Assembly: GCA_035276085.1 (NCBI GenBank)
Contig: DATELY010000026.1
Location: 1-9,882, forward strand
Direction of reading: 5' to 3'
Length of the DNA: 9,882 bases
Origin: DATELY01 sp035276085
GTDB lineage: Bacteria > Pseudomonadota > Gammaproteobacteria > Steroidobacterales > Steroidobacteraceae
Numbering within the stretch: the stretch's first letter is position 1; each line of letters begins with the position of its first letter. This document shows, in pieces, positions 1-6,106 of this stretch. A program made the translations under genes and the position numbers. The notes below the pieces were generated by a model. That model made no database searches. It worked only from the letters and a program-made list of their open reading frames with translations, and had not been told where the DNA came from.

Positions 1-369
1 TTCGACCTGAGCTTGTACGCACGTACTGTGCGCAGCAATCATGCGCATAAAAATGGGGCCCCAAGATGCTAACTTCGTCTCGTGAGATCCGTTCCCCCAC
101 CGCGCATGAATTGCTTTGCTCTTCCGGCCAAGTGCCCGCGGAAATCGTGATCGGGTAGCATGTGGGCTCACCGCTGCGGACGTACGCTCGTGCCAGGTCG
201 ATTGCGTTCGCGTGCCAAGACGAACGAATTCGTAGTGTAGGTAATCCTCGCTCACCGGAGCGACATCGCAGATGCGCATCTGAGGCGTCGTACAGGGTTC
301 GTCTGATTGTTCGGCACGGGCAATCCGCTGAAATTTGCACTTTGTTCCACCCAGCCTCGAGCCCGTCGT
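1..369. other. gene-free left end
   Basis: No convincing gene. A short plus-strand frame runs open from the left edge to a TAA at 70-72, and a short minus-strand frame starting at 48 runs off the left edge. Either could be the end of a neighbouring gene, but 16 to 23 codons are too few to judge. Longer open frames crossing 162-812 have an arginine/histidine/serine-rich composition typical of GC-rich antisense or off-frame readings. A small palindrome, GTACG-CA-CGTAC, lies at 15-26. I see no tRNA, clear promoter or terminator. Confidence 0.5.
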
Positions 370-738
370 ATGCCGATCGATCCCGTCTCTGCCGTTTGTT
401 TCCTTGCCGGCACGTTTGGTGCCTGGTTCGTCTCGCAGTCGTTGACGTCCTCGCTGGCGCGCCGTCAACAAGAAATTGCGCAGCGCGGTCTCACCATCAT
501 GGGCCGCATCGTCGGTATCTGGCGGCCACCCCTGGCCGGCAGCTTCACGCGTCTGTACATCGAATTCGAGCCGCCGAACTGGCACGGTCCCGTGCGTGCG
601 TGTCACATCGACCGCCGCGAGGCGGGAGAGCTGAACGCGTCGCTACCTTCGGTCGGCACGACGGTGAACATCAAGTATCTGCCCGAGCGTCCGCAGGATG
701 CTGTCATCGCGAAACTCGTTTCGCGCTTCATGCGTTGA
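370..738 (+). CDS. DUF3592-like membrane-anchored protein
   Basis: Encodes 122 residues. The N-terminus (about residues 3-24) is a hydrophobic segment, likely one membrane anchor, followed by a polar domain. The central stretch, with a G-rthimG.VvgiwrP-like pattern, and the end, with 'VGTTVNIKYLPERPQDAVI', match the layout of DUF3592 proteins: a glycine-valine beta strand near the start and a V-Y-P-x-x-P-x-x-A-x-I ending. The function of that family is not established. I chose ATG 370 because the upstream TTG at 307 would add a proline/arginine-rich extension before the membrane segment; no strong ribosome binding site marks either start. The gene precedes the GlsB-like gene by 156 bp on the same strand, so it may be separately transcribed. 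The DUF3592 assignment is from remembered pattern only. Confidence 0.72.
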   Translation: MPIDPVSAVCFLAGTFGAWFVSQSLTSSLARRQQEIAQRGLTIMGRIVGIWRPPLAGSFTRLYIEFEPPNWHGPVRACHIDRREAGELNASLPSVGTTVNIKYLPERPQDAVIAKLVSRFMR

Positions 739-894
739 TTTCCTTCGTCAGGAGAATCCTTTCCTCGCAAAGCGAAATGCTTCGCTGCACTGCCGTCATC
801 GCGGGACGCTGAACGGAACTTAATCACCCACCCTCCATTTCTTCGCTGAGGCTGCAATGCCCCGAGTGTTGAAGCTAAATCTTCTGGAGGAATT

Positions 895-1161
895 ATGGGA
901 ATCCTTATCTGGCTGATCGTGGGTGGCGTCGTGGGATGGTTGGCAAGCATCATCATGCGTACTGACGGTCAACAAGGCATTCTTCTGAATGTGATCGTAG
1001 GTATCGTGGGTGCGTTGCTCGCCGGCTTCATCATCTCGCCGATGGTGGGTGTCGGTACGATCAACGAAGGTGTCACCGTGGGGACGTTCCTGGTGTCGTT
1101 GGTCGGTGCAGTCATCCTGCTGGCCATCGTGAATCTGTTCCGCCGCGGCAGCGTTCGCTGA
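895..1161 (+). CDS. GlsB/YeaQ/YmgE family stress-response membrane protein
   Basis: Encodes 88 residues, the usual size of the family. Nearly all of the protein is hydrophobic and glycine-rich: three membrane segments at about residues 2-20, 30-50 and 60-81, ending in a basic FRRGSVR tail that should face the cytoplasm. The opening 'MGILIWLIVGGVVGWLAS' and the 'GILLNVIVGIVGALLAGF' segment are the hallmarks of the transglycosylase-associated/GlsB family (YeaQ and YmgE in E. coli). These small inner-membrane proteins are associated with envelope and general stress, with unknown biochemical activity. The start is fixed by a strong ribosome binding site, GGAGG at 886-890, four bases before the ATG. 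The gene ends 26 bp before a strong hairpin terminator. A GGAACTT motif at 815-821 lies upstream. Confidence 0.93.
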   Translation: MGILIWLIVGGVVGWLASIIMRTDGQQGILLNVIVGIVGALLAGFIISPMVGVGTINEGVTVGTFLVSLVGAVILLAIVNLFRRGSVR

Positions 1162-1187
1162 AGCGGAAAGCGAACCAGGATGGAAAG

Positions 1188-1213
1188 AAGCCCGCCTTCG
1201 AGCGGGCTTTTTT
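1188..1213. terminator. bidirectional rho-independent terminator
   Basis: AAGCCCGC (1188-1195) pairs with GCGGGCTT (1202-1209) around a CTTCGA loop containing TTCG, and is followed on the plus strand by six T (1208-1213). It ends the GlsB-like gene. On the minus strand it lies 9 bp beyond the peptidase stop codon, where the stem is followed by CTTCTTT, so it can also end that transcript. The two genes converge here. Confidence 0.9.
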
Positions 1214-1221
1214 CTGCCGGC

Positions 1222-3336
1222 TTACTTTGCAAATCCACGCTTGCGCATGAGCGCATCGATCTTCGGGTCACGGCCGCGGAAGGCACGATAGGCCTCAGCC
1301 GGATCGATCGTATTGCCGAGCGAGAGCACGTGCTGCAAACGCGCTGCCACTTCCTTGTCGTAGGGACCTTTCGCTTCGGTGAAGGCTTCCCAGGCATCGG
1401 CAGTGATCGTGTCGGCCCACAGGTAGCTGTAATACCCCGCGGAATAACCATCGCCGGAGAACACGTGACTGAACTGTGGCGTGCGATGACGCATGACGAT
1501 TTGTTCCGGCATGCCCAATTCCTGCAGCGTCTGGCGTTCGAATGCGTCGGGATCGATGGGCCGTGTGCCGGCCAGATGCAGCTTCATGTCGATGAGCGCA
1601 CTCGACAGATACTCCACCGTCGCGAAGCCTTGATTGAACGTGCGCGCACGCTCGATCTTCTGAACGAGTGTCGCCGGGATCGGCTGTTGCGTTTCGTAAT
1701 GCCGCGCGAAACGGTTGAGCACCTCCGGCGTCAGTAGCCAGTGCTCGAGCAACTGAGACGGAAACTCCACGTAGTCACGCGCCACGGCGGTTCCGGAGAG
1801 GGAAGGGTAGGTCACGTTCGACGAGAGTCCGTGCAATGCATGGCCGAATTCGTGGAACAGCGTGGTCGCATCGTCCCAGCTGACGAGCACGGGGCGGCCG
1901 GCCGTTGGCTTCACGAAATTCGCGTTGTTGGAAACGAGGGTGGTGATCTCGCCATCCATGCGTTCCTGCGAGCGGTATGCGTTCATCCATGCGCCAGAGC
2001 GTTTGCCCGGTCGCGCATACGGGTCGAAGTACCATAGGCCGATGTGTTTGCCGCTCGCATCGGCGACCCGCCACACGCGCACGTCGGGGTGGTACGTCGT
2101 CACCTGGTCGCTGCCGACCGGTGTGAAGCGGAAGCCGAACAGCTCGCCCGCGACATAGAACATACCTTCGCGCAACTGCTCGAGCTGCAGGTACGGCTTC
2201 AATTCATTCGTGTCGAGATCGTATTTCGCCTTGCGCACCTTCTCAGCATAGAAGCGGTAATCCCACGGCGCGATCTCATGCGTGAACCCTTCGGTCCTGG
2301 CGAGCGCCTGCATGTCCGCGACTTCCTCGTGCACGCGCGCGACGGCGGGTGGCCAGACGGCCTGCATCAACTGCATCGCGTTGTCGGGCGTTTTCGCCAT
2401 CGAATTTTCCAAACGCCAGTGCGCATGCGTGGCGTAACCGAGCAGTTGCGCACGTTCGGCACGTAGCCGCAGGATCTCGGCGATGATGCGGTTGTTGTCA
2501 TGCGCATCGCCGTTGTCGCCGCGATTCACGAACGTGCGCCACACCTTCTCGCGCAGATCGCGGCGCGCGGAATACGTGAGAAACGGCTCGACGCTCGAGC
2601 GCGTGTTGCTGATGATCCATTTGCCCTTGAGCCCACGCTGCTCGGCTTCTGCCTGCGCCCCGGCGCGCTCGGCAGGCGGTAACCCGGCGAGATCCTCTTC
2701 GCGCTCGAGTGTGAGGAAATGGTTCTCCTCGTCTGCCAGCACGTTCTGACTGAACTGCGTGAAGAGGGTCGCCAGACGTTGATTGATCGCCGACAGGCGC
2801 TGTTTCGATTTGTCGTTCAGGCGCGCGCCCGCGCGCACGAAGTTGGTGTAATAGAGCCACGCGAGACGTTGCTGCTCGGACGTCAGTGCGGCACGGGTCT
2901 CGTACACCGCTTCGATGCGTTTGAACAGCGCCGTGTTCTGGGTGATGCGATCGCTGAACGCCGCGAGCCTGGGTTCCATCTCGCGCTCGATCGCCTGCAC
3001 CTGCGCATCATTCAACGTCGAGTTGTACACGCCATAGATGGTCGCTGCGCGGTCGAGGGTGCGGCTCGAACGTTCGAGCGCGGCCAGCGTGTTTGCGAAG
3101 GAAGGCGGCGCGCGCTCGGCGGTGATGCGATCGATGGCTGCCAGCTGCTGTTCCATACCGGCCTCCAGCGCCGGCTTCAGATCGGACGGCTTGATGCGAT
3201 CGAAGGCGGGCACCCCGCCGAACGGGCCTTCCCAGGATGCGGCCGCCGGATTGGCAGCGAGCGCCGTGTTGAGGTCGAAAGGGGAAATAGTCATGAGTGT
3301 GATGTACAGCGTCGTCAGCAGGCGTTTCAAGGACAT
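1222..3336 (-). CDS. dcp: M3 family metallopeptidase, Dcp-type peptidyl-dipeptidase, probably periplasmic
   Basis: Encodes about 704 residues. A basic-hydrophobic leader (MSLKRLLTTLYITLMTI...) with a likely cut after 'NTALA' at residue 27 suggests Sec export. The zinc site is HEFGH at residues 495-499 (His495, Glu496, His499), with the third ligand Glu524 in 'DYVEFPSQ', giving the exact M3 spacing seen in thimet oligopeptidase. Near the C-terminus 'GYSAGYYSYLW' supplies the conserved tyrosines Tyr631, Tyr635 and Tyr638. The N-terminal helical half ('FVRAGARLNDKSKQRLSAIN', 'TQFSQNVLADEEN') is Dcp-like rather than PrlC/OpdA-like. Dcp removes C-terminal dipeptides from oligopeptides. An alternative ATG at 3354 adds six residues; neither start has a clear ribosome binding site. 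An upstream open extension to 3531 is arginine/alanine-rich and not believable as protein. The gene looks intact. Confidence 0.95.
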   Translation of the reverse strand: MSLKRLLTTLYITLMTISPFDLNTALAANPAAASWEGPFGGVPAFDRIKPSDLKPALEAGMEQQLAAIDRITAERAPPSFANTLAALERSSRTLDRAATIYGVYNSTLNDAQVQAIEREMEPRLAAFSDRITQNTALFKRIEAVYETRAALTSEQQRLAWLYYTNFVRAGARLNDKSKQRLSAINQRLATLFTQFSQNVLADEENHFLTLEREEDLAGLPPAERAGAQAEAEQRGLKGKWIISNTRSSVEPFLTYSARRDLREKVWRTFVNRGDNGDAHDNNRIIAEILRLRAERAQLLGYATHAHWRLENSMAKTPDNAMQLMQAVWPPAVARVHEEVADMQALARTEGFTHEIAPWDYRFYAEKVRKAKYDLDTNELKPYLQLEQLREGMFYVAGELFGFRFTPVGSDQVTTYHPDVRVWRVADASGKHIGLWYFDPYARPGKRSGAWMNAYRSQERMDGEITTLVSNNANFVKPTAGRPVLVSWDDATTLFHEFGHALHGLSSNVTYPSLSGTAVARDYVEFPSQLLEHWLLTPEVLNRFARHYETQQPIPATLVQKIERARTFNQGFATVEYLSSALIDMKLHLAGTRPIDPDAFERQTLQELGMPEQIVMRHRTPQFSHVFSGDGYSAGYYSYLWADTITADAWEAFTEAKGPYDKEVAARLQHVLSLGNTIDPAEAYRAFRGRDPKIDALMRKRGFAK

Positions 3337-3447
3337 CAGCGAATCCAAAGCCATTGGGGCGGTGGCTACTCTACAAGGCTCCCGGCGCGGTGGCAGCGCT
3401 GCCAGTGGGGGAACTTTCCATACCGTCACGATCGCAGTACGCACGCT

Positions 3448-3469
3448 GTGCGCGTGAATTCGTGCGCAC
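3448..3469. promoter_or_regulatory. near-palindrome between divergent genes
   Basis: GTGCGCGT (3448-3455), then GAATTC, then GTGCGCAC (3462-3469) form an imperfect dyad with six matched outer bases per arm, in the gap between the divergent peptidase and Cys/Arg-rich genes. It could be an operator serving either gene. The surrounding DNA is rich in GCAC/GTGC words, so the dyad may be partly compositional. No regulator is suggested by the sequence. Confidence 0.25.
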
Positions 3470-3561
3470 GAGCACGCTGCGGCCCGTACTTTTCGTGCAA
3501 CCTGCCGCGACGTAGCGGGTGTGCGATCCATCTTCGCGCGCGCACCCGCGCAGGAGTCATC

Positions 3562-3930
3562 ATGCGTGCCGGCTCACAAACGTCATTGCTCCAGCGCTTA
3601 CTTGCGCGCTTGCAGGGTACCCAAGCTCACGGGCAGCCGGCACGAGTTGCAAGCAAACCGCGACCCTTCCAGGCCGTGGCGGTATTCCGCGGTGGGTCCG
3701 CGTGCGAGATGGCGCAGCGATTCAGCGAGCATCGATTTCTGGCAAAGGATGCGCCGTCATTGCCGCTGCCCGGTTGCACGATGCCCCATAAGTGCACATG
3801 TCGCTTCCTGAAGTTCAACGATCGGCGCGAATCGATGCAGCGGCGGCTGATGGATTTCGGCCTCGGTGCACAGCTGTTCGGCGGCAAGGAGCGACGTGCC
3901 GTGCGTGGACGCAGGAAGAACGATCGCTGA
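3562..3930 (+). CDS. conserved Cys/Arg-rich small protein of unknown function
   Basis: Encodes 122 residues. The start is fixed by AGGAG at 3552-3556, five bases before ATG 3562; the same frame is open far upstream, but that part is antisense to the peptidase gene. There is no signal peptide or membrane segment. The first 40 residues are helical and basic. Then come 'FQAVAVFRGGSACEMAQRF', a proline turn 'APSLPLPGC', a Cys72/Cys78/Cys80 cluster (C-x5-C-x-C), and an arginine-rich tail with repeated RR pairs (DRR, QRR, GGKERR, RGRR). I recall similar uncharacterised proteins in gammaproteobacteria but cannot name a domain. The cysteines could bind a metal and the tail could bind nucleic acid; both are guesses. 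The reading frame is intact and ends 28 bp before the miniature element's target duplication plus TIR begins. Confidence 0.78.
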   Translation: MRAGSQTSLLQRLLARLQGTQAHGQPARVASKPRPFQAVAVFRGGSACEMAQRFSEHRFLAKDAPSLPLPGCTMPHKCTCRFLKFNDRRESMQRRLMDFGLGAQLFGGKERRAVRGRRKNDR

Positions 3931-3948
3931 CCTCGCTGCCATGTCACA

Positions 3949-3958
3949 ATCTTAGGGG
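3949..3958 (+). repeat. target-site duplication, left copy
   Basis: ATCTTAGGGG occurs here and again at 4113-4122, directly abutting the two ends of the 154-bp inverted-repeat element. The copies are identical in all 10 bases, which indicates an insertion whose flanks have not decayed. Confidence 0.88.
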
Positions 3959-3979
3959 GAATGGCACTCAGTTAAGCCG
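3959..3979 (+). repeat. terminal inverted repeat, left
   Basis: A 21-base arm beginning GAATGGCACTCAG and ending AAGCCG. It is the exact reverse complement of 4092-4112. Confidence 0.92.
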
Positions 3980-4091
3980 CAGATGCAATTCTTTGCGGGC
4001 TTGAGGCTTGGGGGGTGAGGCGTGGGCCAGACAGGAGGCCTTTGAATCTGGCCCATGTCCCACGTCCCAAGCCCCACGACCTGTTTGGCAT

Positions 4092-4112
4092 CGGCTTAAC
4101 TGAGTGCCATTC
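4092..4112 (-). repeat. terminal inverted repeat, right
   Basis: A 21-base arm beginning CGGCTTAACTGAG and ending CCATTC on the plus strand. It is the perfect partner of 3959-3979. Confidence 0.92.
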
Positions 4113-4122
4113 ATCTTAGGGG
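4113..4122 (+). repeat. target-site duplication, right copy
   Basis: ATCTTAGGGG, identical to 3949-3958, starts at the first base outside the right terminal repeat. It is followed by TCTGTCTTATCAT, the presumed icd promoter area. Confidence 0.88.
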
Positions 4123-4129
4123 TCTGTCT

Positions 4130-4135
4130 TATCAT
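4130..4135 (+). promoter_or_regulatory. possible icd -10 element
   Basis: TATCAT matches the sigma-70 -10 consensus at five of six positions and lies 51 bp before the icd start. In the present sequence the position 17 bp upstream falls on the end of the miniature element (CCATTC) and is a poor -35. If the element and one duplication are removed, GTCACA (3943-3948) would lie exactly 17 bp upstream, a four-of-six match. This is inference from consensus matching only. Confidence 0.35.
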
Positions 4136-4186
4136 CGCTCGCGCGGTACAGTCGTCGTCCGCGGAATCTTTCATTGGAGCGTTCTC

Positions 4187-5464
4187 TTGCAGTATCAGCA
4201 CGTCGTCGTCCCGGATCAGGGCGAGCCCATTCGTATTGGCGAAAAACACGAGTTGCTCGTGCCGGAGCGGCCGATATTGCCGTTCATCGAAGGCGATGGC
4301 ATTGGCGCAGACGTCACGCCGGTCATGCGCAGGGTTGTGGATGCTGCCGTCGAGAAAGCGTACGGCGCGCGTCGCAAGCTGGCCTGGATGGAAATCTATG
4401 CCGGCGATAAAGCGTCCAAGGTCTACGGACCGGGACAGTACTTCCCCGCAGAAACGCTGGACGCGCTCGGGCGCTTCGTCGTGTCGATCAAGGGGCCGCT
4501 CGCAACGCCGATCGGTGCGGGCATCCGCTCGATGAACGTCACGATCCGTCAGACGCTCGATCTGTATGCGTGTGTGCGCCCCGTGCAGTACTTCCAAGGC
4601 GTCGAAACGCCGATGAAGGATCCGAGTCGCGTGGATCTGGTGATCTTCCGGGAGAACACCGAAGACACCTACGCAGGCATCGAATATCCCGCAGGCTCCG
4701 ATGCGGCACGCAAGCTCGTCGCCTATTTGCAGACCGAGCTGGGTGCGCGCGGTATCCGCTTCCCCGACAACGTCGGTGTGGGGATCAAGCCCGTGTCGAA
4801 GCAAGGCTCGCAGCGGCTGATCCGCATGGCGCTGCAGTACGCGATCGACAATGACCGCGCCTCGGTCACGCTCGTGCACAAGGGCAACATCATGAAGTTC
4901 ACCGAAGGCGCATTCCGCAATTGGGGCTATGAGGTGGCGAAGAGCGAGTTCGGCGCGGTGGAAGTGAATGGCGGTCCGACGCTGAAGCTGCGTAATCCAG
5001 TGACGGGGCGCGAGATCGTGGTCAAGGACGTGATCGCGGACAATTTCATGCAGCAGATCCTGCTACGACCCGAGGATTTCGACGTCGTTGCCACACTGAA
5101 TCTCAATGGCGACTACATCTCGGACGCGGCTGCGGCGCAGGTGGGCGGCATCGGCATCGCGCCGGGCGCCAACATCGGCGATGGCGTCGCGGTGTTCGAA
5201 GCGACGCACGGCACGGCGCCGGGCATGGCCGGCAAGGATCTCGTGAACCCGGGCTCCATCATCCTCTCGGCCGAGATGATGCTGCGCTATATGGGCTGGC
5301 GTGAGGCCGCCGATCTCGTGCGCAAGGGCATGGCGAATGCAATCGCGCAGAAGGAGGTCACCGCCGATCTCGCCCGCCGCAGCGGCAGTAACGAGTTCGC
5401 ACCCGATGCGACGGTGCTGAGCTGCTCGGGCTTCGGTCAGGCAGTGATTCGGCACATGGGGTGA
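4187..5464 (+). CDS. icd: isocitrate dehydrogenase, homodimeric E. coli-type, possibly NAD-preferring
   Basis: Encodes 425 residues and aligns end to end with E. coli Icd (416 residues), so the TTG start is right; TGGAG at about 4174-4178 is its ribosome binding site. It oxidises isocitrate to 2-oxoglutarate and CO2 in the TCA cycle, in the cytoplasm. Substrate residues are present: Ser115, Asn117, Arg121 and Arg131 (E. coli 113, 115, 119, 129), the 'FRENTEDTYAG' tyrosine and the 'LVHKGNIMKFTEGAF' lysine. Ser115 is also the AceK phosphorylation site. The cofactor pocket differs: E. coli Lys344-Tyr345, which hold the NADP 2'-phosphate, are Gly346-Met347 here ('HGTAPGMAG'), and Tyr391 is Ala393, while Arg395 is kept as Arg397. 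This argues against ordinary NADP specificity. A miniature element sits 74 bp upstream. Confidence 0.97.
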   Translation: MQYQHVVVPDQGEPIRIGEKHELLVPERPILPFIEGDGIGADVTPVMRRVVDAAVEKAYGARRKLAWMEIYAGDKASKVYGPGQYFPAETLDALGRFVVSIKGPLATPIGAGIRSMNVTIRQTLDLYACVRPVQYFQGVETPMKDPSRVDLVIFRENTEDTYAGIEYPAGSDAARKLVAYLQTELGARGIRFPDNVGVGIKPVSKQGSQRLIRMALQYAIDNDRASVTLVHKGNIMKFTEGAFRNWGYEVAKSEFGAVEVNGGPTLKLRNPVTGREIVVKDVIADNFMQQILLRPEDFDVVATLNLNGDYISDAAAAQVGGIGIAPGANIGDGVAVFEATHGTAPGMAGKDLVNPGSIILSAEMMLRYMGWREAADLVRKGMANAIAQKEVTADLARRSGSNEFAPDATVLSCSGFGQAVIRHMG

Positions 5465-5482
5465 GAGCCGCGTCTGCGGCTC
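5465..5482. terminator. hairpin between convergent icd and sigma genes
   Basis: GAGCCGC (5465-5471) and GCGGCTC (5476-5482) form a 7-bp GC-rich stem with a GTCT loop, starting at the base after the icd stop and overlapping the last bases of the convergent sigma gene. There is no T tract on either side, so it is at best a weak or factor-assisted terminator. Confidence 0.4.
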
Positions 5483-5945
5483 ACGAGAACTCGCGCATCC
5501 GTGCCTGCAGCCACCAGGCCTTGGCAAAGCGCAGCTCGCTGACCACACCCTGGCGCGACAGGCCCATGATCGCAGCCGTATCGCGCGCGTTGAGTCCGCC
5601 GAAATAGTAGAGCTCGACGATGCGGGTACAGACCGGGTCGAAGGTCTCCAGCCGGCGCAACCACTGGTTGAACTGCAGGAAGCTGCGTTTGGCTTCTTCC
5701 AGCAGCAAGCCGGCCGTGGCACATCCCATGGCGACTTCGCGTGCGATGGGCGCCGCAAAACAGAGAAAGCGGCGCTGCTCGTCGCGGCTGCGTTCCCCGC
5801 CACACAGGTGGGTGAAGATCTGGCGCAGCAGCGACGCAATGCGCAGAACGCCGCCAGGGTAGGGGCCCTGCAGACGCCGACGCAGCTCGAGCTCGATGAG
5901 CGGCCGCAAACGTTCCAATGCAACGGGATCCAATGTGCTCGCCAT
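5481..5945 (-). CDS. ECF-like RNA polymerase sigma factor (degenerate region 2, clear region 4)
   Basis: Encodes 154 residues from ATG 5945; AAGGAGG lies about 11 bases upstream. An in-frame ATG at 6002 would give 173 residues, but it would sit almost at the transcription start predicted from the divergent promoter. The C-terminal part 'LETFDPVCTRIVELYYFGGLNARDTAAIMGLSRQGVVSELRFAKAWW' is a sigma-70 region 4 helix-turn-helix, close to the ECF subgroup with 'vELRfFgGls..EiA..lg.S..TVkr.wr.ArawL'. The N-terminal half keeps only the outline of region 2 ('LRPLIELELRRRLQGPYPG... FLCFAAPIAREV'), and the usual -10-melting aromatic patch is not obvious. It may be a divergent sigma factor or a region-4-only regulator. 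It is divergent from an XRE gene with a shared palindrome, and no anti-sigma gene is adjacent. Confidence 0.75.
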   Translation of the reverse strand: MASTLDPVALERLRPLIELELRRRLQGPYPGGVLRIASLLRQIFTHLCGGERSRDEQRRFLCFAAPIAREVAMGCATAGLLLEEAKRSFLQFNQWLRRLETFDPVCTRIVELYYFGGLNARDTAAIMGLSRQGVVSELRFAKAWWLQARMREFS

Positions 5946-6036
5946 ACCGACGATTGCCTCCTTGCCAGTCAGGGCGTGCCGGTTGAGTTGATCAACCTGC
6001 ACGCCGTGCGCTTGCTACGATAGCTTGCGCCACGGA

Positions 6037-6059
6037 GATTATCCCAAGTTGGGATAATC
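6037..6059. promoter_or_regulatory. perfect 23-bp operator-like palindrome
   Basis: The arm GATTATCCCAA (6037-6047), a single central G, and its exact reverse complement (6049-6059) lie between the divergent sigma and XRE genes. A further GATTAT half-site occurs at 6069-6074. The size and symmetry suit a dimeric helix-turn-helix repressor, most simply the XRE protein next to it. There is no T tract, and it lies upstream of both genes, so a terminator role is unlikely. Confidence 0.75.
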
Positions 6060-6077
6060 CGAAACCAGGATTATAGA
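6049..6077 (+). promoter_or_regulatory. candidate promoter of the XRE gene
   Basis: TTGGGA (6049-6054) and TATAGA (6072-6077) each match the sigma-70 consensus at four of six bases, with a 17-bp spacer. The -35 lies inside the right arm of the palindrome, so a bound repressor would block it. By symmetry the left arm offers a TTGGGA -35 on the minus strand, with TATCGT (6022 to 6017) 19 bp away for the sigma gene. Confidence 0.45.
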
Positions 6078-6106
6078 CGCGGGCGACCTCGAGGGAGCCC
6101 GACGTC

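Larger units (their letters stand above)
3959..4112. mobile_element. MITE-like miniature transposable element, 154 bp, no coding capacity
   Basis: The ends are 21-bp perfect inverted repeats (3959-3979, beginning GAATGGCACTCAGTTAAG, and 4092-4112), and the element is flanked by identical 10-bp direct repeats. The interior is also palindromic: TGGGCCAGA (4023-4031) pairs with TCTGGCCCA (4047-4055) around a 15-base loop, and GGCTTGGG further out pairs with CCCAAGCC, so the whole element could fold into one long imperfect hairpin. It has no plausible open reading frame and must depend on a transposase encoded elsewhere. A 10-bp duplication is within the range known for IS4-group elements, but I cannot name the parent. 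It lies between the Cys/Arg-rich gene and icd. Identical duplications and terminal repeats suggest a recent insertion. Confidence 0.88.

Noticed and set aside
1..72. Possible 3' end of an upstream plus-strand gene
   Set aside because: Only 23 codons open from the edge, with no recognisable protein ending.
771..786. AGCGAA-ATGC-TTCGCT hairpin after the DUF3592-like gene
   Set aside because: Six-base stem with no T tract, too weak to call a terminator.
162..812. Open plus-strand frame of 216 codons
   Set aside because: Arginine/histidine/serine-rich, overlaps the DUF3592-like gene in another frame, and has no membrane or domain features.
1180..1737. Long plus-strand open frames opposite the peptidase gene (also 2044-2466 and the first two thirds of 2719-3930)
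   Set aside because: Antisense shadows of a conserved M3 peptidase whose zinc site and tyrosines lie on the minus strand; only the part from 3562 onward is a real gene.
3968..4879. 303-codon minus-strand frame across the miniature element and icd
   Set aside because: Antisense to conserved Icd sequence, with His/Arg/Asp-rich composition. The stretch inside the element carries no transposase motif.
5063..5923. 286-codon minus-strand frame spanning the icd end and the sigma gene
   Set aside because: Serine/arginine/cysteine-rich reading of two real genes in the wrong frame.
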